Positions 41,020 to 52,395 of a DNA stretch of 64,000 nucleotides are shown in pieces. Location: NCBI RefSeq assembly GCF_035046485.1, contig NC_085136.1:298817080-298881079 (forward strand), given 5' to 3'. Each line of letters opens with the position of its first letter. Within the stretch, counting starts at the first letter, position 1. The position numbers and the translations under genes are program-made. Under the pieces are notes generated by a model that had not been told where the DNA came from, did no database searches, and saw only the letters and a list, made by a program, of their open reading frames with translations. The stretch is from Aedes albopictus (Eukaryota > Arthropoda > Insecta > Diptera > Culicidae).

Positions 41020-41664
41020 TTTTCTTCTTCTACACTTTACACACGCGAACACGCGAAATAACTTTTGCTATCTTCACTTCAGTGCCGATTTCGCGGATCT
41101 ACTGGACTAGCTACCGATTTTTCGTACCGATAGCGATGGCTGCTTGCAAACGAATGCTGACTACTTCGGGACGATCGCTTGGTAGTCTATACTGCTGCTG
41201 CTGCTGCTGCTAACACTGAGTTGCGAGAGTGAGCGCAAAGCAATGATTCTCACAACGGCGGCGTGGTGCGCTCTCAATCACGGGAAGGCACTCGCAAAAC
41301 ACGCGGCTCAGTTACTTCAACCAAGCGGAAAACTTCAACGAAATCACTTCGTACACACGCGGGTGGCAGAAATAAATCGTAGCGCTGACTGGGGGCTTCC
41401 ACCGAGGTGCGCTCGTGAGAAGATAGAAACGTTTGGAACAGGGGAGCAAAGAGAGAGATGAGATGTTGCTCGATCGACTGACTTCGGCGTTCTGGCTGAT
41501 TTGACGTTCGGGTGGAAGCTTAAATCAAGCTCTGCGCTCGGCTCGTGCTCGAATCGATCGTAGCGCCAGCGGTGGTCGCCCAAGCAAGTCCGCCCGAATC
41601 GCTAGCAGCTTGCACGGGAAACTTGTATGCGAGTGACAGAGATCGCCTCCCGCGCACACACTCA
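41020..41664 (-). promoter_or_regulatory. tal: ATG-free leader / promoter region of tal
   Basis: No minus-strand ATG occurs between 41664 and 41020, where about ten would be expected by chance. Above 41664 ATGs become frequent (41667 and several in 41687-41707). Initiator-like TCAGT sequences on the minus strand lie near 41218 (AACTCAGTGTTAGC, followed by six CAG repeats) and 41480 (AAGTCAGTCGATCG, followed by a CTCTCTCT GAGA-type tract). No TATA box is obvious. The region fits a long 5' UTR plus core promoter; the start site is not determined. Confidence 0.55.
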
Positions 41665-42269
41665 CATCGCAACGGCCGTACCACCGGATGCATCATCCCG
41701 TTTTCATCTCCCTCTCGCAGCCGTGCATCTATCGGCAAGATTAGATTTTCTTTTGTCTAATCTTCGTTTTTTTTCTTGCTTGGCTTAGGGCAAGCACCAC
41801 CACCGACTGACTGGAAGAAAGCCTTTCAATTCGGGGGTGAAAGAGATCGAGCGAGATGCGGCGGCGCACCACGAAGGGCAGCTGCTCGACTCTCGTCCGG
41901 ATCCCGATGGAAAGCACGCAGGCTCACGTGATTGGCTGGCTGGGCAGGATGGGAAAATCTTCCTTGGGCTTCTTCGTCGGCGTTGGCGTGTTGCTTTGCT
42001 TGGTGCCTTGGTGTGCGGGTAGATCCGATCATCTGCTACCAAGTAGAATCGTTCTGATTCGTCGGGATCTTTGCGTGCTGCAGCAGGCTACTCGCTGGAA
42101 GAGGGGTGTGATTTCTTCGGATTGGGGTGTTTTGCTATTGTTAGAATAAAAGAAACGAAATTCGGGATTTTTTGATAAATTGATCGGGCTTTTGTGTTAC
42201 GAAATTGAATGTTAGAAAGAGATGAATGCATAACATATGCGATATTTAGTTCATAAAGATGCAACGTAT
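41665..42269. other. Upstream flank of tal, unassigned
   Basis: GC-rich, apparently single-copy DNA up to about 42150, then AT-rich to the MITE. It is a likely place for proximal tal control sequences. No coding motif recognised; overlapping open frames on both strands are unremarkable. Confidence 0.35.
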
Positions 42270-42271
42270 TA

Positions 42272-42465
42272 CAGTCAGGTCTTTTTTTACGCGGTTTTCA
42301 TTTACGCGGCCGCGTAAATGAAAACTCCATACAAAAAAATATCATCGTCTTATTTTTGCATGATTCGTTGAGAAATGGTAAGACTTTTTTTACGCGGTTT
42401 TTCGAATTTTGAACTGAGTTTTTTTTACGCGGTACGTATCCCCCGCGTAAAAAAAAACCTGACTG
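42272..42465. mobile_element. TA-flanked MITE with CAGTCAGGT ends, copy 2
   Basis: 194 bp flanked by TA (42270-42271, 42466-42467). Ends CAGTCAGGTC and ACCTGACTG are inverse, each followed by a T- or A-run and ACGCGG. It matches copy 1 (12190-12384) along its whole length, including ATATCATCGTCTTATTTTTG in the middle. Like copy 1 it has a second internal inverted pair TTTACGCGG/CCGCGTAAA. Confidence 0.9.
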
Positions 42466-42467
42466 TA

Positions 42468-42859
42468 CATCTAACCGCGCAAGAAAAATTTGATTAGTCA
42501 AAATCCTCATTTATCTCAAAATATGTACGCCATGAAAGCATATTTTTTGAAGCAAACAGGGAAATTTTTAAATTGAAACATATGTAGGTAGTTCCAAAAA
42601 TGAAAGATAAACCAAATCAGATGAAATTTTCAACAGTGAGAGTTAAACCATTGCCGCTAGTGAAAAAAGGTGATTCTTGTGGATTGCTATACAGGTATTA
42701 TAATGACCAGACACAAGCGTTTTCCTTAACTGACGCATTTGGTGAAGAGGTGAAGAACTCATAGCGACTACGCATAGCAACATCCGACAGCAGTATCGGA
42801 AGCAATCCTTCCGGGCGTGCAAGCAGGAGTTTAACTTCATTAATTGTTTTGTTTTTTCG
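42468..42859. other. Unassigned DNA
   Basis: No element or gene recognised. Confidence 0.4.
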
Positions 42860-43785
42860 GTTTATCTCCCGCAGACACTGTTTAATAAAATTTTGAAGGA
42901 TTTTTAAAAACGTTGAGAACTTTTTTGAGATTTTCGGATTAAAATATCTTATGAACATTTTTTTTACAGAAAATTGTTTCAACTACTGGTTTGGAGGAGA
43001 ATTTAGTGTCTTGGTGAATGTTTCTATAAACAAATCAAGATCTACCAACAACTCTAGGAATATGTTTTAAAGATGTTCATTTTAAGCCTTTCTTTAAAAT
43101 CTTCAAGGAGCTTCAAGTATTGTGAATTGTTTTTCTGTCATTCTTAAAAAAGGCATAATTTGGTCAAGCATATAAGAAGAACTCTATCAAACAATTGCTT
43201 CACTAGTTCCTACGGACATGCTTTCAGGGTTGTCCGTTTGATTTTTTTTTCAAAGGGTTTCTCTGAGAGTTTTTCTGAGGTTACTTCCTAGAGTTTAAGA
43301 AAAAAAATTCTGAAAATTTCTCAAGGTGTCCCTTTACTTTTTGATTCAGGCGTTTCCACATAAATTATTTTACAAGTTTCTTCAATAATTACTTCAGAAG
43401 GTCCACTGGAACTTATCCATTGATAGATTCGGTGAGAACTCTCGGTGAGAAAGTGTTTCTAGGGGTTATTCCGGTAATTGTTCCAAAAGTTTTATTTTTT
43501 TTTTGATAATTTAAACAAAAAATCTTCTGGAAATTCTTGCAGGTATTGTTCCCAAACTTCTATCAGGAGCTCTTCGTTCTTCCTGGAATTCAGCCAGAGA
43601 TTTTCTGAGAATACTTCCAGGGCTTCATTCCAATTTCTTTCAGCAATTCCTTTCAAAATATCTTTCAGTAATGCCCATAGGGATTTATATGAAAGTTTCC
43701 TCGGCTGTATTTGGCAATTCCATTGTAATTTTTTTCAGGTTATCCCTTCATGATTTTGACCGTAGTGCAAAATGAGTTTTGAGGT

Positions 43786-43885
43786 TATGGCTTTCAGTCT
43801 TGGAAGAAAAACTCAAAAACGGATTGTTAAGTCTTCATCCGACGTTTCGGTCACTATATTGTGCCTTTCTCAAGGATTCTGTGGA
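43786..43885 (-). mobile_element. Penelope-like terminal repeat fragment (possible)
   Basis: The minus strand reads CCTTGAGAAAGGCACAATAT, then GTGACCGAAACGTCGGATGAAGAC. The pattern GAGAAAGGC..GACCGAAACGTC is the kind found at Penelope-like element ends. The core does not satisfy CUGANGA, so no hammerhead is claimed. Confidence 0.4.
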
Positions 43886-44765
43886 CAATGATTTTCTTAT
43901 GTTGTGTTTATGATTTTTATGTGTATGTTACTCACGAACTATGCTCCGTTCTCTCGTAACATAGGCCCACAGCATAGGCCAAATTTGTCCCAGACGAGGG
44001 TTAAATGTTTTCGGTATATTTTTAAGACATCGACAATTTCATTAAAAACTCATTCTGTGATTCCTTTGTTAGTTCATTGAACAATGCTTCAACTGTTCTT
44101 TTTGGTATTTTTTTAAATGCTTTAGGCATTCTTTTCTTATTATTTCACCGGCATTTTTTTTTGAAAATTCTGGAATTTTAAGCAATTTATTAACTTATTT
44201 CTTGAGAAATTTTTTTATGAATTTCGATTGTTTTATGGGAATTTCCACAACAATTATTTTTGAGGTTCCTACACAAATTTCTTACGAAACATTATAAGCT
44301 ACTTTTTAAGGGGTCCTATGCCATTTTCTCTGTTTTTTTTGGAAAATCCTATAAAAACTCCTTTCAGTACTTCTTTGGAAAATCGTTAGGCAATTACTTA
44401 AGAAATTCTATAGACTTTTTTTAAAGATTTCCTGTTTTGAAATGATTTCAGGAATTCCGATAGATATATTTTATTTTTATTTTTTTGCAATTTTGTCCAT
44501 TTCTTAGGAATATGTCTTCGGCAAAACTTTTATCAATTCAACTAACAATTCTTAGGATGGTAATTTTACAATTTCTCCGCAAATTTTGAGGCAAACTTTT
44601 ATGATAATTGCATTGACTTATCATTTATTTTGTTTTTTCGGTAATTTCTTTTGAAAGCATTATGTCAGTTCCTCTGAAAATTTCTTCAATAGTTTAATGG
44701 AAAATTTTCTCAAGAATTATTTCGACAAATGTCCCAGTAATTTATTCGGTGATAATTTCCTAAAC

Positions 44766-44968
44766 CATAGATTCCCAAACTTCCAGGTGCGCGACCCCCT
44801 TTGGCAGGCAGACGTACTTTTCGCGACTCACCATTCTCTTATTTTTCACCCAAATTCTCTCATTTGTTGTCTGTTTTAGTAAAAATTTTCGACTGTCCCT
44901 CGTGACCCCCTGGATGAAGGCCGGCGACCCCCCTTGGGGGGTTGTGACCCACAGTTTGGGAAACCATG
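44766..44968. mobile_element. hAT-like MITE, 203 bp
   Basis: Ends CATAGATTCCCAAACT and the inverse of CATGGTTTCCCAAACT, with 8-bp flanks TCCTAAAC (44758-44765) and CCCTAAAC (44969-44976), one mismatch. The subterminal GCGACCCCC and GGGGGGTTGTGACCC blocks are also inverted. This matches the small hAT elements with CCCAAACT subterminal boxes. Non-coding. Confidence 0.87.
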
Positions 44969-45153
44969 CCCTAAACAGTTAATTTGGTAATGCCTTTAAA
45001 AATTTTTCATTAGTAGCTCTTTCTGAAATTTCATATATCTTTCTTTCCTTTTTTGTTTTTTTTGGAAAGGAGCTATTTTCTTAAAATTTTCAAAACAAAT
45101 CCTTTATTTTTTTATTCTGGCGATCCTGCATGAAGTATTTCACGAGGATTTCT

Positions 45154-45373
45154 GGAGCCTCGTAGCCGTGCGGTTAGGGTCACCAAACTTCTAATCGCAC
45201 CATTCTGTGGGGTGAGGGTTCGATTCCCGCTCCGGGCGATGAAACTTTTCGTGAGAATAGTTTCGTCTCCGTATCCACTGGTGCATGCTCCGTGTTTGTC
45301 CCTTGTCTAGTGTTAAGTTAAAATTAGGTCTGTTTAGCCTCTGGCTGAAGACGGTGTCCGCGTCTTTTTTTTT
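45154..45373 (+). mobile_element. tRNA-derived SINE with long variable-arm-like region
   Basis: GAGCCTCGTAGCCGTGCGG and TTAGGGTC (box A area), anticodon-like loop TTCTAAT, an extra segment ATTCTGTGGGGTGA, and GGGTTCGATTCCCGCTCCGG (box B). A 130-bp body follows with a terminal T-run and CAG. The extra arm suggests origin from a class II tRNA (Leu or Ser type). No target duplication found. It sits in the low-complexity array. Confidence 0.7.
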
Positions 45374-48300
45374 CAGATACCTCGGCAATGACCTTTTGGG
45401 AATTTCTCTATGAATTCTTACAAGAACTGTTCCAGAAGTATTTCTTCAATCATTTTAACAATAGAGGCGAATGAACCCTTCTGGTTTAAAACCTCTATAA
45501 TAAACGCAAAAAAAAAATCATTTAAACAAGAGATTCTCTGGGAACTTTCACAGGTGTTGTTCTTGAAATTCTTTCAGAAATTTCATTTTTTTCTGGAATA
45601 CAGCCAGGGATTTTCTGGAGATATTTCTACGAGTTGATCCAGTAATTTCTTCGGCATTCCTTAGAAAAAAAAAACTTCACCAATTTATTTAAGATTTTTT
45701 GGAAAATTTGATCGACATTGTCGATTACTTTAAAAAAATCTCTCGTTTCGCCTTTAAGTTTTTTTAATATCAATTTCCTTGAAAATTCATTCTTTAATAG
45801 GCTGTCCCAAAAAAAAAAATAGATGCTCGAAAAGTCAAGGCGCTCAACCCCTAAATGAAATATACGCATATTTGAAGCATTTTTGTAAAACAGTTCGATT
45901 CTCTAAAAATCCGTTTAGAGGTTCCGCCAGAGCAATTTTTGAAAAATTCCCAAAAAATATATATTGTTCAAATCTTTTAAATCTTTTCTTAGAGAAATGG
46001 CGCATTTGAATAGTACTATCAGATAAAACTTTCAAATTTAAAAAAAGACCTTTTACCAGCCCTGGTGGAAACTATAAAAATTTTTTTTAGAAAATCTAAA
46101 TGTTCCACAAAAATGCTTCATATATGTATATTTTTCATTTTTGAGCATAGATTTTTCTTTTGGGACAGCCTACTTTTTAATTGCTTTGTCAGTTTATTCG
46201 AAAATACCCTTGTGTGTTGTTTTAGTAATTTCTTTGTGAATTCTTAAGCATTTGTTTTTTCAATAATTTCGTTGGCGATTTCTTTGAAAATATTTACGGC
46301 AGTTCCTTTGGCATTTTTTCAGCAACTTCTTTACAAATTTCTTGAGAAATTTCTTTGTGAATTTCCACGGAAATTCCCTCATCAAATCTTTCAAAAATTG
46401 TACTGGAATTGCTATGGCAATTCTCGTTTAAAATTTCCTACAAGTTACTTCGGGCCATTTATTTCGGGATTTCTTCGGCACTTTCTTTTGAGTTTGTTTT
46501 TCACCAATTCTTTTAAATATTTCATCGACAACTTCTTTGTAATTTCCATCGATTTCTGACGATTTTCCTTTGGAAATTCTTTCGGTAATTCCTTTAAAGT
46601 TTTTTGGGAATTCCTTCGGCAATTTCTTTGGATGTTCTTTCGGCAAAACTTTTAGCATTTCAGCTGGCAATTCTTGGAAGAGTTTTATTTTTGGGAATTT
46701 CTTTGGGAATAATTGGCATTTTTTTTAAAGTTTCGTCGGCAAATCCTGAACACTTTTTCGGCAGTTCCTCTGTGTAATCAATCAGTAATTTCATGGAAAA
46801 ATTCCTGAACATTTATTTCGATTACTCAGCAATTCCTTCGGTATTATCAGTAAATTATTTTGGATATTGCTGTGGGAATTCTTTTCAGTAATTCTCTCAG
46901 CATTTTCTTCAGAAATTTTATTGTGAATTCTTTCATCAATTTAATTAATTTTCTGAGAAAAAAATCGTTGGAAACTAGATAGGGATTCCTCCAGCAATTT
47001 CATTGGGATTTCTGTCGGCTTTTAATTTAAATATTCCATCGAATTTGTCTAAATGGAAATTCGGAAATTTCAGGAATTCGTTCGACAATTTCTTTGGAAA
47101 TTCCATTGGCGATTTTCAAGGATTTCTCGTTGGAAATTCGTTCGATAATTTCTTTAAAGGTTTTGTTGGGAATTCCTTTGTCCATTTTTTTATATTCTTT
47201 CGGCAAATTTTTTATCAACACAACTAACAGAGTTTTATTCTTGACGATTTCGTTGTGAATTTGTGGGCTGTTTTATGATAATTTCGTCGACTAATCCATT
47301 TTTGGCATGTTCTTTGTAAATTATTGCGGCAGTTCCTCTGTGAATTTCTGCAATAATTTCATGGGAAATTTCCTTGAGACTTATTTCAACATCTTTCTCA
47401 GAAATTCCTTCGGTAATATCAGCAATTGATTTTGGTAATTTCCTTGAACGATCCTTCGGCAACTCTTTCAGCAATTCTCTATACAAGGGCATTCTAAAAC
47501 TCTTCATTGGGAGTTCTTTCGGCAATTTTATCTGTAATTTATTCAGCAATTCATGTAGAAATTCCTTTATTAAGTCCATTGGCAATTGATGATGTAAATT
47601 TTGTTGGAAATTCTTTCGGTATTTAGTTGGCGATTTCGTTGGCGTTTCTTCGGTAATTGCATTGTGAACTACGCAGGATTTTTTGAGAATCCCTTCAGAA
47701 ATCTTTAAGAAATGTAAAGTTTCCTACGACATTTTTTTGGATTTTGTTTTTCGGCAATTTATTTAAAAATTCCATCGACAATTTCTTCGGGAATTCATTG
47801 GGTAATTTCCACGGCAATTCCATCGGTGATTTTTTAGGTTAACCGTTTGGAAATTCTTACGATAATTCCTGTGCATTTTTTATTTATTCATTTTTTTTTG
47901 AATTCCTGTGTCAATTTTTTTGGACATTCTTTCGACAAAACTGTTATCAATTCAACTAACAATTTATCTTAGAGTTTAGTCTTGAAAATTTCTTCAATTC
48001 CTTTGTGGATTCCTCCAATAGTTGCATTGGTATGTTCATGGGGAAGTTCTTCGCGATTTTTTTCGACAATTTCCTCAGCAATTCCTTCGGTAAAATCAGC
48101 AATCAATTTTGGTGATTTCCTTGGAACAGCCTATCCCTTGGAACAGCAATTATCCCAACAGTTCTTCTAGCAATGCCTTTGAAAATTCTTTATTAGGAAT
48201 TTTGTTGGCAATTTTATCTATAATTTTTTCGGCAATTCATGTGGGAATTTATTTTTTAATCTATTGGTAATTACACAATCTACTTTGTTGGAAACTCGTT

Positions 48301-49300
48301 CAGATATTCCTTCAGCAATTTAGTTAGCGATTTCGTTAGAAGCTTCTTCGGTAATTGCATTGTGAATTTCGTGGAATTTAGTTTTCCGAGAATCCCGTCA
48401 AACAATCTTTGTAGTTTTTTTTCATGATTTTCTGTAGATTATTTTGGGAATTTGTTTGAATATTCATAAAGTTCAAGTGAAACTCGTACAGGAACACGTT
48501 TGAAAAAAACCCCCAAGAAAAACTGTTAAACAAATATTTCAGGAGGAATTTTAGAAGAAAACTTCCGAAGAAACGGACACTCTCGCAACAACTCCTAGAG
48601 AAACATTCCCGTGAGAGATTCATGGGATACACACTTCATGAAACTTGTAGAAGAACATATCCAAATGTATTCTTATAAAAACACTTCTAGAGGATTTTTT
48701 CTGGAGGAACCCATAGAACAATCTAGAAGGAAACGTTTCTTATGTCACCTAGAAAGTCTCGAAAAGACATTGGCGTAGAAGTTGCCAAAAGTACTTTTGA
48801 AAGAACAATGCCGTAGGATTACTTCAGGTAGAACTCCTAAGGGAAAAATTCAGTCCTAAGTTCTAAGGGAAAAAGCAGTCCAGAAAAACACTCAAAAAAC
48901 AACACTGTCGCATGAACAGTCAAATGAGCCTGGAGCAACACTCTAAAACGAACTACTCAAGGAACACTTCCGAAAAAAAAACTCACGAAGAACCCGTTCA
49001 GAAGCTACACTCTAAGTCTAAACAGAAATGGTTCAAAAGTATTTTTTGCTTAGCTCTCCAGTAAGAGAACTCCAAAAACATTCCAGGAGGATTACTATTC
49101 TGGATAAACACTCCCACAAAAGCTTCTCAAAAAGTTCTGGAGTAGCCATTGAAGACAAATTTCCGGAGGAATTTGAAAAGAAACGCCCGTTTCAGAAGCA
49201 TAATCTGAAGTACTACTAAAGAAATGCTTCAGAAATAGCTCATGTAGGAAATAAATATAATAAATAAATAAATAAATACATTAAAACCCTCTATTTCCCT

Positions 49301-51930
49301 TCGAAACCCCCCAGAATCTGAAACCCTCCTCTGAAATTATCTTAAAGGTACCCCTAATTCCTCCATAAACCCATCTGAAACTCTACATGAACATCATGAA
49401 TTTTGAATCTAGAAACAGCGATCAAAAGTCATTTCCAAACATTGTTTCAGATCATTGACATTCCATATTTGTCGCAAAGGTCGCAATATTCAAGGATTCA
49501 ATTCATGTCTCAGTTCCGGAGATATTTTAACTATTGTTGGGGTTATGGCCGGTCGGAAAATGACACATGTTTTTTTTTTATTCTTCATCTCTTGCAATTT
49601 ACCCATCACACATGATGTTGCGCTTTTTATTTATTTATTTTTTTTGAGAGTAGCGAAGCAGAGAGTGTGGTGAGGACATTGTACTTAGGTTGGTTTTCTG
49701 CTCCGCAAAATCGTTACCTGGTCAGTGGCGAAGTTGATTAACGCGCTGTGCCTAGCGAACTGCAGAAACGTGGGTTCAAATCCCAACCGAACTACATGGA
49801 TTTTTCCCCTTTTTCCTATTTCAATTTCTCCATTTTTCATCACATCTGTGCCTATGAACTTCAGATACATGTCTAGTTTACACAGATTATGCACTAGTAA
49901 TATAGAAATTATAAATAACCATAAAGTATCATTGGCTTCCTAAAGCAGTGGTCCAGTCTCATCAATCGGATAGGTCCTGGATGCTTCCAGAGCAGTAGTC
50001 ACAATGAGCATTCCCTAAAAATTTATGTTGCAATCGTATTCAAGCTTCTTGATTTGTCGAAACAGTGTTCTTATGGGATCCCCTGACCTCTCATGATTAG
50101 CCTGATTACGCCGGATATGTTCCGGATGCACCCATGAAAGGGGTAAGAGTAGAAAATTGATACAAACGGTGAATAATTGCCATTGACTCCCAAATCATTT
50201 GTTAGTAAATAGCTGTATTTCAAGATTCAAAATCCTTTTTAAAAAGTAGATGTTCGGTACGCTGATACGCTAAGGTTGAATCTTCTTGCAACATTGAAAG
50301 GCATTCAGGATTGGATGTTTTGGATAAATTATATTATTCTTATGGAACGCATGTTGTGGAAAAGATTCCCCATTTCTTGGCGAACGGAAGTTGAAGAATT
50401 GTTTTATTTTAACTACATGAAACAATTCTACTTCTGGGTTAATAAATGCATTGAAAAACTTTTCCTTAAGTGGTAGTTGTCCATGTATCTTCAACACCAT
50501 AATCACAAACTAAATGCAGCAGTGAAGGGTACATCTCTTCTTTGCCGTTCGTTTTCATTATTGATGGGTTGATGTGGTTTCAAATTCGTATTCGGTAAAA
50601 CTATACAAAAACAATTTTATTTTAGATGACTTACAAGCTATGAAGGCCAGTAAAATGGCTACCTCAAATACGAGAGAAAGCACTTATTACTTATCAAAGC
50701 ATAGAGACTTCAAATCGACATGTTTTATGGCTGCTACTCCTCCTACTCAATAAAATCTCTGAACGCTTTCTAACGCGCGAACCGCCTCTGCCAAAAGAAA
50801 ATAAACTCTAACGAAGCCTCCAATCCAGTACCAGCTACCCATAGCTTGACATCAGTATTTACCTATCGGTACTGTTCGTTGACGATGGTCAAACCCTCAA
50901 TTTCGAGAAATTCAGAACAAAAACTCACAATAAAAACAAACAATCTAAAATAGTACCTAGGATCAAATATTTACCATCCGTATCCACCCCAAATTTGTTA
51001 ATTTCAGAACATTTTCCCTCGAATTGACTCCTCCAACTTCCTTAGGTACCTGCTACCACACACACACCGAACCTAATAAACAAACATCTGTTCGAATGGT
51101 ATTTCCAACATTTTTCCACAGCCAGCCGCCCATCCGCAAAAGTTCGTTGACGCACAAATGCGAGCGGCCAGGCCAGGCCAGGCAGCAAGGCAACCAGTCA
51201 TCCAGCAGCAGTCAGTGTGGTGTTATAGTTTTGACCTACTTCTGAGTCGATGCCAAGCCGTCCGCCCGCACGCAGCGTGGCGCGGTTTCCTCTCATCGGC
51301 TCACCTGTTGTTGCTGTCCACCGACACGGTTTTTGTTGCGATGCCACGCCGCGCCGTTCCGTTCGTTGTTGTTGAGGCGACAAACAGCAGCAGGTCTTCT
51401 CGAATTCACATGCGACTTTCGCATATCACCTATGCGGCTGATGAGTGTCCGTCCAGCTGAACTATGCTGCGGGCTGGTGGCAGCGTGGTGACAAAACCAC
51501 GTTTCCTTCTTCGTGTCGAAGGTTATGACTCATTCCGTTCACCATGCTTGATATGACGTGTGTAGTAATTGTGGATCCCAGGCAAAGGTTCACGATTGGG
51601 CTCATCTGGAACTTTGATCGATAAGCTCATTTTTAGTGGAAAGAATATGATTAATCATAACTTTTTTTATAGTTGTAAAGGTAGTCGAGAATGCAAATTG
51701 GAATAATAATAAACTATTTATCAACTAGCTATCCCGATCTGGCTAATCAGGTTTGAATAGAAAACTTGTTAAACATTTCTAGAAGCTTTCTAAAAAGGAA
51801 CATCCTACACAAATTTTTCGTCTATATTCCGTTACCCTACGGCCGAATCAGTTCATCCTGCTCAAAGTATTGTATTAAAAGTGAAATATTTCAAACAGTT
51901 TATGTTTTCATTGAAAACTGCCAGAAGGTA
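49301..51930. other. Unassigned DNA with a GC-rich island
   Basis: 49300-51000 is AT-rich with no recognised gene. 51000-51500 is GC-rich (GGCCAGGCCAGGCCAGGC at about 51164-51183, CAGCAGCAG runs) and could be a promoter or untranslated exon; overlapping frames give no product. 51500-51930 shows nothing. Confidence 0.3.
49720..49796 (+). repeat. tRNA-like sequence
   Basis: AGTGGCGAAGTTGATTAACGC (box A type) and GTGGGTTCAAATCCCAACC (box B with a perfect 5-bp T stem GTGGG/CCCAA approximated) lie 40 nt apart, spacing normal for a tRNA. The acceptor ends do not pair and the anticodon arm is weak, so a SINE or tRNA-like remnant is more likely than a working tRNA. Confidence 0.45.
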
Positions 51931-52130
51931 TGACTCGAAAATACTTACTTACTACTTTCAGTCCTGAACACGTGAACTCGATTGTTTCCGGGATTCCTCA
52001 TGGATTTTTTTTCAGAAATTGCTCCAGGGTTTCCTTCAAGAATTCAACTCCAGGTATTCTCCCAGGATTCTCCCAGGAACACTTTTTAGAATCCCTTCAG
52101 GATTTCCTCTTGGAATTCTTTCAGGAACTC

Positions 52131-52395
52131 TTCTTCTTCTTTGTGGCTCGACGTTCGCGTGGAACTTGGCCTGCCTCTCTTCAACTTAGTGTTCTAAGAG
52201 CACTTCCACAGTTATTAATTGAAGGGCTATCTTTGCCTGCCATTGCATGAAATTGTACGTTGTGTGGCAAGTACAACGATACACTATGCCCAGGGAGTCG
52301 AGAAAATTTTCCTGACTGGAACGGGAATCGAACCCGCCGTCTCCGGATTGGCGATCCATATCCATAGCCTTAACCACTAGGCTAACTGGGAGACC
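52131..52395 (-). mobile_element. Feilai-like tRNA-derived SINE
   Basis: The minus strand reads GGTCTCCCAGTTAGCC, TAGTGGTTAAGGCTATGG, GGCGGGTTCGATTCCCG and CTCGACTCCCTGGGCATAG, and ends AAAGAAGAAGAAG. It is the same family as 6719-7000. CAGGAA occurs on both sides (52122-52127, 52396-52401), but since the host array is full of this word the duplication is only suggestive. The tRNA part has a small GGATAT duplication (TATGGATATGGATCG). Confidence 0.9.

Larger units (their letters stand above)
40143..41664 (-). other. tal: tal/pri/mlpt polycistronic small-peptide locus
   Basis: Five ORFs in a row encode LDPTGxY peptides: 41019-40987, 40816-40781, 40674-40639, 40461-40423 and 40301-40143. Spacers are 170, 106, 177 and 121 nt. 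The heptapeptide occurs six times. Only these five ATGs (plus two in-frame Met codons within the last ORF) occur on this strand from 41664 to the end of the last cistron. No intron is required. Family knowledge: the insect peptides bind Ubr3 and trigger partial proteasomal processing of Shavenbaby/Ovo. They are needed for epidermal differentiation, leg segmentation and tracheal development, and for embryo segmentation in beetles. The arrangement (several single-motif cistrons followed by a longer two-motif one) parallels Drosophila. Transcript ends are not defined here. Confidence 0.92.
42860..49300. repeat. Large degenerate TTCC/AATTTC low-complexity array
   Basis: About 6 kb in which AATTCCTTCGG, AATTTCTTTGG, TTCTTTCGGCAA and GGAAATTC words recur every 12-18 bp with high divergence. 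The phase turns to GGAA-rich wording from about 48480 (AGAAACACTTC, CTCAAGG). Open frames on both strands (FGNSFSNSL- or KELPKELPKE-like) come from the repeat and are not genes. Insertions within it are a Penelope-like block, a hAT MITE and a SINE. Confidence 0.8.

Noticed and set aside
43817..43875. Second hammerhead ribozyme
   Set aside because: GACCGAAACGUC is present but no CUGANGA core lies in the right place.
49720..49796. Functional tRNA gene on the plus strand
   Set aside because: The T arm is good, but acceptor ends do not pair and the anticodon stem is weak; treated as tRNA-like.
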